NCBI GenBank assembly: GCA_964030785.1
Contig: OZ034978.1
Location: forward strand, 3,380,001 to 3,444,000
Direction: 5' to 3'
Length of the DNA: 64,000 bases
Source of the DNA: Siderastrea siderea
Taxonomy: Eukaryota; Cnidaria; Anthozoa; Scleractinia; Rhizangiidae
Part shown: piece by piece, positions 47,331 to 59,900 of the stretch
Layout of the letters: each line of letters opens with the position of its first letter
How positions within the stretch are numbered: the stretch's first letter is position 1
The notes under the pieces: model-generated
Seen by the model: the letters and a program-made list of their open reading frames with translations, nothing else
Databases searched by the model: none
What the model was told of the DNA's origin: nothing
Translations under genes and position numbers: made by a program

Positions 47331-49257
47331 GCGTTCCTCCCCTCGTCGTATCACAAAAAAATGAAACTCACTCCCCTTAGCGGGTGGTAGGGGGAGTGGT
47401 CTTGTTGCTATCCCAGATATTTACAGCAGCTCTCCAACTCTCTTTTGGGCGTCTTTTATTTTTTTCTGAAAAATTACTAGTATCATTACCCCAAGTTTCC
47501 AAAAAAGTTAGTACTTATTTCACAAACCGTTAATCCCATGTTAGCTCATGTTAACTGGGGAACATCATCGCGTGCTCAACGAATTGCTTGCCTATTTTTG
47601 CATTTCGTTGTCTGCATCGTAAATAGGTTTAATACCTATACTCAGATTAACTTTTCTCCTGTATATACTGGAATTGTTAACGGATACTGTTTCTAAACGC
47701 AAAAAAATGGCTTTTTCTACCATTTTTCATGTCAATTGTGAGCTACCGATCAAACAAAGAGCTCTCTAGATATGCGCAGAGGCGGCGGAGCGGGCGTGGG
47801 GAGGCTCATCGTACACCAAGCCAAGCGCATACCCTAACTCAAATTCCACAAAATGTCCTTTGCGTAGTTCGTTGGCACAAGCGAACCTCTTTGCAATCTT
47901 TACAGTGTCCAGTGTGTCCGTAATCGATTTGCATAACAAGGCAGTTGTTCAGACGATCCTGTTCATGGTGCTTCTTAGGTAGTTCTTGAGTAGTCGGAGG
48001 ACAGAAAATGTACGTTCTGGAGTCGCCGATGCCACAGGTAATGCCAAATACAAACCGCTTCTGTCTACGTATTATTCCGCCAAGCGCCATTCTGATGAAA
48101 CGACTTGATCAGTGAAAGGCTTAAAGTCGTTTTTAGCATCTTAGAACCACGGTTCTTGGAGGTTTTTATTCTTAGACGGAATGGTTATTTACTGGTTGAA
48201 TTCCAGTTAATCAGTCCGCCCCAGAAATCTAGTGGAGGAACTTACTTCATGCGTGGAAGGCGTGGTCGGTCCTACCCTTTGGGGGTAGTTGGGGACCAGG
48301 CTACTAGATTTTGTGGAGGCTAAATTGCTGATCACGATAAGGTTTCTCAGCTCAATAAGGCAGAAAAGTTTAAACATGAAATCAACGAAATTGTCAAAAT
48401 ATCAATGATGAAGGATGTGAAAAACCAAGAGAAGTGATACTCAACAGGCTCCAATTGAAAGGTCAGGCAGCTGAACTTCATCCACAAACCACAAAATCAA
48501 AGTTACGACTATAACTTTGAAAGGCGAGAGTACCAACTTGATAACTACTTTTCTTCATGAACGTCTCGATTGTGGCATATTAGAAAAGGGTTGTACACAG
48601 TGTATTTATGTGCGTTATGCACATCTGCATGAGGACCCCGAGGACAGGATAGCTGGATATTGGCCAAGTTCTTTTTTAGCGTTTTATGGACCGAAATAAC
48701 GCAAAACTGAGAATGAGGCCACTATCCAGCCATGGTCACCAAGCAAGCTTGGTCAATACAGGATTTATCATATGGCCGAAAGAACACCAAAGAATATGAT
48801 TTTAATAACGAGCTGTCAGCCCTGTGAGCTGTTCACGAAATTCATCAACATCTTGGTTTTCTTTGTTTTCGTTCCCTTCGAGGCTTTCAGCTGTTTTGTT
48901 TTCGGACTCCAACAGCAGAAAGAAACTGCGTAAAATCTTTTCCTTGCATCAAAACATAGTTTTGCGGAATTACAAACAAAAACCATGGTGAGTCGGCTTC
49001 AGAGAAAAGGATTTTTTTTCGGAGGGACACAGCGGGCAATCACGAGCGCGCAAGATAGCTCCATCTTGCCTACTCGGGTAGCGATCCAGAAAGCGTGCGC
49101 GCAGACGTCTCCTATTTCCTTGCTTCTCGTATTTCCTTTTCCGCGTGAAGCAAAGGAATTAAGAGACGTCTGCACGTAGGCTACCATCCAGAGCGCAGGA
49201 TTTCCTTTATCTTGCCCTCTCGGACAGTCAGCCATGTAAATAAAGCAATTTACAGCA
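47331..49257. other. Intergenic DNA, no gene supported
   Basis: Several short open frames but none with a recognised domain. About 48330-48680 has two or three longer open stretches in register with Lys-rich text; it may be a decayed gene, but I cannot name it. An AGACGTCTC/GAGACGTCT pair lies near 49104-49175. Confidence 0.45.
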
Positions 49258-49373
49258 TTTATCAACTGAGTTGATAAGGTTAATTGGCTACCGTAAAGAA
49301 ATTGAAAGCTGACGTTTCCAGCGTTAGCCCTTCGTCAGAGCTAATCAATTAACCTTATCAACTTAGTTGATAA
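49258..49373. mobile_element. Foldback MITE (TTTATCAACT...AGTTGATAAA)
   Basis: The left arm (TTTATCAACTGAGTTGATAA, AGGTTAATTGG) and right arm mirror each other around a CCCTTCGTCAGA centre. A related copy is at 51513-51690, and both are followed by the same phrase TTTTGTGTTTCACTTCCCCA. Confidence 0.8.
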
Positions 49374-49862
49374 ATCAAAAGTTTTGTGTTTCACTTCCCC
49401 ACCAATACAGCACCACAGTTTCTTTAAAAACTAATCCCCTTGCGCATGAGCAGTGTAAGGCATGGGAGGACCATTCTCGACCCTACAGCCTACAGCCTCG
49501 ACTTGACTGCTCATCCACGCGCAAAGGAGAGCTTAGGGGTGTGTTTCGCAGAAGCCCCTAAACTTTCCGGGCACGATCATGTGCACTATTTCTTGTAGAC
49601 AAACGTGAGACTTTGCTATAAGGAAAACAATTCTTAAATGCATGTTAAATAACCGGTTTCTAGAATATGTGGTTCAGGCATTAACAAATGGCTTTTGCCA
49701 ATGGCTTCTTTCTGCTTGTCTTGCTTGTGATAACCCGGAACTTTAATAATTCCTCCTCGTTTTCGGTGGCGAAATATTGAGAAAAAAAGTACCTCGAGTG
49801 TCTTATGTTAGTTGGAGTTCGTCATAAACAAACGTCTTAAATACGCAGAACTTTCTTATTGA
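49374..49862. other. Intergenic DNA, nothing recognised
   Basis: Apart from the shared phrase at its left edge, no gene or repeat recognised. Confidence 0.45.
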
Positions 49863-49870
49863 CTTTGCAC

Positions 49871-50336
49871 CAAGAGAGGATAAAGGGGTAAGAGAGCTAC
49901 TCCCCCATATAGGCCCTATTCCTATCCTAATCCTTATTAAGCTATTTTTAGTAACAAATGGTGGGAAATTTAAATTTCAAATACCTTATTAAGTTTTTAA
50001 GCAATTACCCTGAATTTTGACAACAATATAGAACCCGATAATCTGTAAAATTTCGTGAATTTATTTTTTCCAATTTTGATATTTTTTGCCCGTAAAATGA
50101 CGTCACTAAGTTGGCTTCAAATTTTGCTTTTTATATTATAGGATATCTTATTTTGGTTCTGAAAGACCTTGTTACACAGATCTCAAACCTGAAAAATTAA
50201 TGGAATATGTTTATCCACTCAAAAGATATAACGATTTGAAATTTGAATTTTGCTGCTAAAAATAACTTTAGAGGGATTAGGATGGGAATAGGGCCTATAT
50301 GGGAGATTAACTTTCTTACCCCTTTATCCTCTCTTG
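49871..50336. mobile_element. hAT-like MITE with 8-bp target duplication
   Basis: Inverted ends CAAGAGAGGATAAAGGGGTA over 20 bases, and homologous arms continuing inside (ATATAGGCCCTATTCC, CCTAATCC). Flanks CTTTGCAC (49863-49870) and CTTTGAAC (50337-50344) agree at 7 of 8 bases, the hAT length. Confidence 0.85.
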
Positions 50337-50344
50337 CTTTGAAC

Positions 50345-50990
50345 ACAATCTGTTTGCATTCGCCAGGGGCAAAGTCTCGCACGAGAAAATGTTGCTGGTG
50401 GAATAAATTGTGACTGAACGCCATCCACGTACTAATTAGAGACAGGGTTAACATGGCTGGACAAGGTGCTGATGGTACAAGGTTCATCAAGAGCTTTCAC
50501 AATCTCTTGGTTTCATTTGAAGTTTAACTACAGATTTCGAAGCTGTAACTCGATGTAACTTCGTTATGACATTAAGGAGGGTTTTGCTGAGGTTGATTCC
50601 AGTGGTAAAAACATTGTTCGAGTATCCCAACCAATTCCAAGTCACGTTTGAAACAAACTTTCATGAAGTTATTTTCAAGTATTTTATTTCTGTTACAGTG
50701 GGTAACAACGATAAACAGCTACCGTGTTTTGTGAAAGTGATTGTAGTAACGAGAGAAACTACGGGGGCTTCGAAGAACTTTTGCAGCTAAACATGCAAAC
50801 CACGTGTGAAAATAATCAGCTTCGCTGTTGCAATTTTTCTTCACTAACTGGATCATTTTTGAAAAAGAACACTGTCAAAAAATCTACGATCTTAGAAAGA
50901 GAAGCAACAAGCTCAATTTTTCATGACTTTATAACAATATAACACTTAATCTAAGCTTTTTTTGAACTATTTCGGTAGAACTCTATAGTA
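50345..50990. other. 3' flank / probable 3' UTR of the Ig receptor gene
   Basis: On -, AATAAA lies at 50683-50688, about 300 bases beyond the stop, a candidate poly(A) signal. No other gene supported. Confidence 0.4.
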
Positions 50991-53900
50991 TCAGGATAGA
51001 ACACACAAATCTTCTATGTCGAAAGTGTGAGGATGATCCTGGGCTGTTTGTATAGTCTTGGCAGGGTCTGTATTTTCCACGACCTGTGCTCTCATTGTTT
51101 GAACTCCACTTTGAACGACCCCGTCGAATGATGAGTACACAACTCCGTTAGAATCTTCCTCTGTTTCATCGTAACCTGAAGGTAAGTGTAAATTGATACA
51201 CAGTGAAACATCGATTTAACGAACCTCTACATAACGAAGCCCTTGGTCAGCATAACGATTAACCATATTCTTCAGCCCAGTAATGGTAAAATGTATGGAA
51301 AAGTTCCCCGATATAACGAACCAAATTCCTCATTCCCTTGGCATTTAAAATGGTGCATGCGCACTGTGTAAGCAGCCTTGAGGTCCACACGGCCGCTTTT
51401 TACGCCAGCTGGGGCAACTATCCAAAAGTCAGTTGTTTTATTATAATGACTATAGCAGTTATATCAGTTCAAGTTAAACGACTCCAAAATAAAACGCACA
51501 ACTTTGTATTTACCAACTGAGGTGATAAGGTGGATTGCCCACCGTAAAGGAATTGAAAGCTGATGCTTCGAGTGTTGTCCCTTCGTCAGAACCCTTCGTC
51601 ATTCGCTCTGACGAAGGGCTAACTCTCGAAACGCCAGCTTTCAATCTCTTTACGGTGGCCAAACTAGCTTATCAACCCAGTTGATAAATACAAAGTTTTG
51701 TGTTTCACTTCCCCACTGTCGTAGCACCATAGGTTTTTAGAAACTAGCCCCTTGTTGGTAACTCCAAAGTAATATTTGTTGATCAGATTTATGTACCACG
51801 TCATTCATTCCACATACATTGTGTAAGATCCCAAAATTGCCCTGCTCCCAGGTATATTTCTGTTTATAGACGGAAATACATGCCAATCTCTTCCACCTTT
51901 CGACTGTTTCACTCCCAGAGTCAGTTATGGAGAGATTAAGGTGACTCTAACTTCCGAGTCTGTGGATGAAATCCTGTGGTGTGACCATTTAATTGAAACC
52001 TTGTCAGCAGTACTCTCACATAGTACTATTTATATTTAAGTACTTTACAAAATGAAGTTTGAAATTTGTCTTGAAATTTGATTTTAGGCTCTCCGTTTTG
52101 AGTGAAAGGCGGGTTAAGCCCTAACAATGACGGAACCGACACTTACATCATCACTACTTGTTCAAACACTCGAGTGACGAGAATAAAGGAATTGAACATT
52201 GAGGATACGATGCATTGATATTGAAATAAACTCTACTCACTAGTTTCATAAGACACGTTTGGAGAACAGTAAGGGCAATATGCATTTTCATATCAGGGCA
52301 GAGGTAGAGCTTATATAGATTTTTAGAGTCTTTCTGATCAAGTCAGCTGTCCGTAAAACAGAGGTTTTTGTGAGGAGAGGAGAGGATATACTCTAATTAT
52401 ACACTACCTTCATTAAGACGAGGAGGATTGTAACCTGAAATACTTCTGTCACTTGAGGTGTTGAGGCTTTCTTCTTGGCTAGACTTTCTTTGTGGTCCAG
52501 AGTATTCCTTTGTTTCAGTTGCGGCGTGGATAATTTGATCATTGTTTCTATCATAGCTCGACTTTCCTTGTGGTCCAGAGTAATCTCTCATGTTACTTGC
52601 AGTGTGGATAATTTGATCATTGCTTACATCATAGCTAGACTTTCTTTGTGGTCCGGGATGTGTTCTGTTGTCAACTGCGGTGTGGATAATTTGATCACTG
52701 CTTACATCATAGCTAGACTTTCTCTGTGGTCCGGGGTGTGTTCTGTTGTCAACTGCGGTGTGGACAATTTGTTCATCGCTGGTGCTTTCCTGGAGTTCTC
52801 GTTGTTGTGTCATGCCGTAGTTTCCTTGATCATTGCTATGTTCATGGCCATAGCTCTCATACTGGTCTCCAAAGTCCTTTATTGTGCTGTAATTTATTTC
52901 GTCCTTACTGGAGCTGTCTTGATGGTAGTGGTCTGTTTCGCCTCTGGCGTCTATGTTGCTGTAGTGTCTTTGTTCTCTGTAGTCCAGTAAATCGTAGATG
53001 CCTTCTCCGTGTTGGTCCTCAGCGTCTAAAATCAAAAGTGTCCTCATTTTTAAGTTTGTTTAAAACTCAACGTCGAACAAATAAAGTAAAAGGGCTGTTG
53101 TATTAAATTATCTTATTTTTATTTATTTATTTGTTATTATTTTTCATGTGTTTGTGTCTTAAAACAAGTGGAAGCTGACACTGATTTTGAGAATAGGAGA
53201 TGGTCCAGGATCTTCCGCCATGAGGGACTGGGGGGGGGGGGGGAGTTCAGTAAATTTCGCACGGGGAGGCTCCACCCTGAGATTCAGAACGACCTTTAAT
53301 AACTAACTTTTTTATCGCAATGGCACCTCTTCCTCATACCATGACAAAAATTGCACGTTTTTCGTACGTCAAAAATACCCTTTCGCTATGAACGTAAAAA
53401 GGGTCCCCTCTCGGACGGAACCTCCCCGTATGACCCACTATGGAGAGGATCCTCCTGGGTCTGAGGAGATGTAGGAGAGGGCGGACTGCTCGGATCCTCT
53501 GTTAATCAGGCTTTATTAGCCTTGACCTCATAGCAAACACCCAAGACAAACACCGTTGAGCGCTCTTATTTGACATGAGATGATTACAACCAAGTCGGTG
53601 CATTATCCAGTGTATTCCTTCATATCGAACGCACACAAGTAGGAATAATGTATTTCATAACAAAAATGCCTTTGATGCTTGATGTGAACAAAACCCGCTT
53701 ACGTACCGCCGGTTTCCGGATCTGGTGAGTCATGGCGCCGGTGAGCACGTTTCTTCGAAGATTTTAATCCGTCGTAGTCTGGCATCTCGTCTGGACTGGA
53801 TTCCGCATCCGATTGCCAACTCCATAACGACGCTGTTCGTCCACGGCTGAAACAACGAAAGCGAAAAAAGGAAATGGTTTAATGGTTTAATAAATAAATC

Positions 53901-56900
53901 AGTCTCTTTAGTTATTTGACTACTAGACTACCTTTGACTGTTCCAAACTCTCTGACAGAAAGGACGGCAAAAATCAGAAAGGGATCGCGAAAATAAGACG
54001 TACGGGATTTCAAGAAAAGAGGGCGGGGCGCTCCTGCTCTCCCCAGTACCCACGCGTATTTCGAGCTCAGCAGCCTTGTGACATGATCTGATTTGTATGG
54101 CAGATTTTTTTATCTAGCAGCGCAACTTGAGACATGGTAGTCGTTGTACTAATTATTAAGGTAACTCATAAAGCAAGGCATTGCAATGATTAGGCGTTGT
54201 AGTGACACAAGCGTGTACGATGATCTTGGTGATTTCTTGGCTCAGAAATTATCTGGTACGCGCAATATTTCCAATGGAAAAAAAAAATGCAGATTCCCAA
54301 ACTTGTCAGTAACCTGCTTCTCTAAGGTCATTGTCGTGTCAATAGTCCATTTTACAGTTGTGTGCTTAGTGACCTGGCCTTTGAAGGGAGGCGAGGCTGG
54401 AGTTGACCTTGTTTTGATACAAACCCTTCTGCTTTTCATATGTAAATACAAACTAGTTAGCATGAGAACAACGTGATTTACATGTGAAAAGCAGAAGGGT
54501 ATTAAAGAAAACAAGGTCAACTCCAAACCTCACTTCCACTGAAAGGTTAGGTCATAAAGCACACAACTGTAAAATGGACTATTATGACGTCGATGATCTT
54601 TGCAAAGTTAGGGGGTGCAACAGACGCCTTAGCCACGTGCGTGCTAACCATGCTTCCCCTTCCTTTTGTGGTAGTGGGCGGTGCTTATTAGCTGTCAGTG
54701 TGTGTAAACTTACCCTTCGGTCCCCTGTATATGAATGTCCTCTATAAATTCTTCTTTGTTCTTTTCTTCCCTGAAAGATAGTAGGTCGAATATATTTCTG
54801 ACGGTAGAGTAAAATTATGTTGTTGATACCGATAAAACGGCAAACAGTCTCACATAACATTAAAAATTACTGGACAGCAGTAAAGCGTATCTGAAAGGAA
54901 ACGATTCTTAGTCAGAAAGTTATCTGCAGTTTTTGTATCTCTCCCCACCTTTAAGCTGCAAAATGCGCTCCCTTTCGCTCAAAAATTTACCAGAGACTGG
55001 AGCCGAATTTTTCCCATGGTGTCGTCATTGACTGACTTGTCAGCTTTCATACGGATGCATTTTTTTTGTCACAATTCCCATCACAATAGGTGTAATAGCC
55101 TTACCTCGGATGTTTTCAGATCTTTTAAGAACTGTTCCGAGCAAGAGAAAAAATAGAGCTGATTTGGGCCTTTCGAAACGGACAAACTGATCTTCCTGTC
55201 TTCCGTGCGCTAACGAGCGATTTATTTTAAAGTCACCAAGTTATGACTCTACATCAGTAGAAGCAACTTAGTTGGGTGATTTATACCGTGAGTTCTGTTA
55301 GGGTTTGTAAAGAACTGATCAAAAGTCTCATGTTCATTTTCACATAAACAGGCTACTGTTGTATTTCGATCATCCCAAAGGCACCCTAAAGTACCGTCCA
55401 TGTAGCAAGCGTTTCCATAGACTCCAAGAAACGCTTGAACAAAAAATGCCTCAAACGTGCTTGAAGCCTACGGAAACGCTTGCAGGCTAGACCGAAAGTG
55501 CCGATAATTCCATTGGTTTATTGCAACTTAGAGCAAGCCAGAGTTATTGGTAACCTAGCTCTGTTTATTGCAGTTGATACAATGTAGGGAGAAAGACAGA
55601 AAACTTCTAGTGAACCATCCAATTTAAACCACTCCTGCTTTTACAGCCATTCCAACTACTTTCCGGTACCACGACCGTGGCAACGTCCTCTATTCTTTTC
55701 TTGTTTCTTCAACGAATCCTTTACTCAGTTAATCGTTAACATAAATCTGAGAGAGTGTAGAAGACTTCAGCATCAACGTCTTAACCTCACTGCCCCAGAG
55801 TTATTTTATTCTTTGCTGAAATCAAGTTCTCAACCTACCAAACTGGCCAGAGTTAAACGAGTAGTCACATGGAAGCGTGCGCGGATTCATCTGCCCCGCG
55901 TGGAGCTTTTGCACGTTACGACGTGTAAGAAGAAACGTTAATTGTCGGGTTTAGACTGAAAGGAGTTCTCCCTTTCCATTGAGGGTTAGTCGAGAGAAAA
56001 AAACACACAAGTGACCGCAAAAGTTGTCTCCCTCGTGGAAACGTGCCGTGCGTGGATGACCCGCTTACGCGGTACGTTTCCACGCGCCGGAAGTTGACTT
56101 TCGTGTTCAGTCACGTGTTCTTTTTTCTTGGACACGCCTGAGCAGAAAGAGAAAACTGCTCACGGTCTCATGGTTTTCGATTACTCGGAAGATGGTCAGA
56201 TTATTGGAGACTGAATGACGTATACTCACTTTTTGCCAGTACCTCTAGCTGAACAAGCGAGTGCGATGATAAGAATGACAGCGAGCCCGACAGGAATTCC
56301 TACGAATCCATATTTCTTTGCAAAGTTCCCAATAAAGCCCTCATCTGAAATGTTTTGTAAAGTAAACTTAATTAGTGTATCCAACTTGTCTCCAGCATGG
56401 GACGACATAATAAAAGTTTGAGATGGATGATCGTGAGACACACTCGTGCCCTTCACCACGTGGGCCAGTCCAGTATTCTGACCACTGAACCACAGTCGAG
56501 CCAACCTCGTTCCCAGGGTCTCTCTACTTCCCCTCGCTTGAAGCAAACTTGGTATAGTACCGCTTGTAAGTTTTCTTTCGCGAAAGTTCTCTTTTGTATG
56601 TATAAACTCTACAGGCATGCGTCCCAAGGGGTGTGGTATTTGAGCCATGCATTTTCTGGTCTTAAAACAGTTATGGGTCTGAAACATTTTGGTCTAATAA
56701 ATCTGAAAACGGGCAAGGATTGGAGAGGGAAGGTCTGCTAACTGCTATTAGAAAGTAACGCATATTAGTCCGAACTAGATTAAGGGATTGAAGAACCGGG
56801 CGGTTCACCGCATTTATGTTACGTTCGTACCTTGAATATCTTCTCCGGCTTGAAGAAGTTTGGTATTATTTGGCGTCACTGAAAGTAACGATAAATAGCA

Positions 56901-59900
56901 AAATAAATAACAGGCAAATATATTACAAATCTTACTAAGAACCGCTTTTTTTGCAGATGAATTGTCAGCCAGTCAAATTCTAAGATGAGCAAGGCCTCAG
57001 CGACAAACTGTCGAGCAGCACCAGTTCTGTCGAAAAGCCTTGACCAGTGAAATAATTGGTAGCGTGGCATGTGCTGGACAAACCGATGCTCGCGGCATTA
57101 GAAAAAAGCAGAATAAAACCAAAAAATAAAACTTGGATGTAAAATACAGAATATATATAAAAAAATTACCCGATATTTCGACTTGAAAAACAAACTGTCC
57201 ACGGGAGCTATAAAAACCGAACTATGGGGCAGTTATTTATATATGCGCTATATTATATAACCGAGATTTTTTGTGTGATTATACCTCCGTAAGTATATTA
57301 GTTCTCCGTTTCAGTGTATTTGATGTAATTGCCCAACAATCACGGAAGATTGATACGGGGGAGCGGGGATGGGAGGACTGGGAGGGGGGTTAAAATAATT
57401 ATTATAAATGCCAGAAAAGTTAAACTTGTGAAAATGAAAATATTGGATCAGGTTCACATGATTTGATCAAGAAAGCGAACGTGGGATAATCTCCACGGCT
57501 ATAAAATCCACTCCTCATAGAAGAAAGCGACTTGCAGCTTGTGTTAGCTGTCGAATCACTATAAGGTGTTTCGATACAGTTTTTTTGGGACCATACCTCA
57601 CTTTTAAAATCGGCGCTTAGACAGTCTTCATCTTGTCGGATCAACGTGAAATTTGCAATACTTGTTAGTTTTGGATTGAACTGTAGCGTGGTTTACATTT
57701 TGTGAAAATCGATATTTCCATGACAACGACAAACAAAAATCCTCGAAAACAGTAAAATTGAAATTTTGCGCGATCCAGATTTCACTTTGAAAAGCAAATA
57801 ACAACATCTTAAACTGTGGTGTATGGCAAACAAAATATACAAGAAAAAAAGAATTCTGTATGTTTGTTTTGAAGTAAATTGCAAAACCATTTTCAACCTT
57901 AGTTTTTGCATAGTAATAGTAAATGCACCGAAAAATAATCAATGCTTTAATGAAATGGCTAGAAAATACAATTAAAATGTGTCTTTTGCTTACTATTTTG
58001 CGCCTAGAAAGTTTTGTTGCAGCTGGTGTTCGCGATCTCGAGAACGAATTGTTTTTCTAAGATCGTCGGCGTAATAATTTTGTGGTAACTTTTGAATTTG
58101 AGTGCTTTGGCGAAAATCTTAAGAACGGCTCGATAGATTTTTTTAAAACATTAAACACGCGCCCTTGACGATGAGACCAATTTTAGTTTTGAGTCTTATT
58201 AACATTGATTCACTGGAACACTTTTAGATTTAACGTTGAAGAGGACGTATGAACCGACGGAAAAGCTTGCGTTACATATTCACAGTTGGCAAGTAAATGC
58301 TAATATATTCAAAGTAATGCCTAATTCATTACTTCGTGATTTTTATCTGGTTTCTTTGTTCTTTGTAGCACTGTAGATTACAACGAAAAGTAAAAATCAG
58401 GGAGGAATACATTGCGCATTACTTTGAATATATTAGCATTTATTTGCCAACTGTGAATATGTAACGCAAGCTTTTCCGTCGGTTCATACGTCCTCTTTAA
58501 CGTTACATTTAAAAGTGTTCCAGTGAATCAATGTTAATAAGTCTCGATACCAAAATTGGTCACATCGTCAAGCACGCATGTTTGATGTTTCAAAAAAATC
58601 TATCGAGCCGTTCTTAAGATTTTCGCCAAAGCACTCAAATTCAAAAGTTACCACAAAATTATTACGCCGACGATCTTAGAAAAACAATTCGTTCTCGACA
58701 TCGCGAACACCAGTTGCAACAAAACTTTCTAGGCGCAAAATAGTAAGCAAAAGAAACATTTTAATTGTATTTTCTAGCCATTTCATTAAAGCATTGATTA
58801 TTTTTCGGTGCATTTACTATTACTATGCAAAAACTAAGGTTGACAATGTTTTTGCGATATACTTCAAAACAAACATACAGAATTCTTTTTTTCTTGTATA
58901 TTTTGTTCGCCATACACCACAGTTTAAGATGTTGCTATTTGCTTTTCAAAGTGAAATCTGGATCGTGCAAAATTTCAATTTTACTGTTTTCAAGGATTTT
59001 TGTTTATCGTTGTCATGGAAATATCGATTTTCACAAATTGTAAACTACGCTAAAGTTCCATCCAAAAGCAACAATTATTGCAAATTTCACGTTGACCTGA
59101 TAAGGAGAAGACTGTATAAGAGCTGATTGAAAAAGCTAGGTATGGTCCCAAAAAAACTGTATCGAAACACCATAAATTGTATTCCAAAGAGTAGTGAATG
59201 GGATAATCAATAAATGCAGAGCCAGAGTGGAACGACACTTTTTTGTGCAGAGTAATATGCTATTTTCTTACCGTAAATTAACACTTGCACTCCTCTCACG
59301 GTACAGCCTATGGAATTACACGCTGAAACACTGTAAGTTCCAGAGTCCTCCGGAGTAAAGGGTGGGTCTACCACTAGCCGCCGACCGCTATCAAATGTTT
59401 TGTACCGAGTACCTATCAGGAGCTCACGATCGTCCTTGGTCCACCGCATTTTGATTGGTTGAAGCCCTTTGACCGAAAAGGTTAACTCAAATGGTTTTGT
59501 TTGTTTGTGGGATATGCGCAGTGGGGATTTTTCTTTGAAGAAAAGGTAAGGTTTGCTTTCACTTAGTTTCTTGGCTGCTGCCTTCAATTCGACCGGATTC
59601 GTCTGAAATAAGGGACTCGATGGCGCATTATCCAGATCTAGGACTTCAGGTTTAGCTAGAATACAAGGATGAAACAAAATACAAGTTTTGTTCATGTTTA
59701 TCTATACAAAAATAAAATGTGAAGCCCCGTTTCTCGAAACTCCGGATAACTTTCCGGGCACGGTAAGTATTTTTTTGAGCTCATTAATTTATCAGCTAAT
59801 GGTTATTATTGGCGCAAACTTAGCGATATGCTTCACGAAATTACAAAGATTAAAATTTAGCTTTAAAAATAAATAAAAATTGTATAGCTATTGGAGAATA

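Noticed and set aside
48330..48680. Possible decayed spliced gene
   Set aside because: Open stretches are short, and neither a domain nor consistent splice phases could be shown.
52475..53106. Open frames on + opposite receptor exon 7
   Set aside because: Mirror frames of the coding tandem repeat; the - strand has matching splice sites and phase.
57628..59126. Similar open frames of about 104-110 aa on opposite strands
   Set aside because: They are the two arms of the large inverted repeat, without a recognised domain or splice support.
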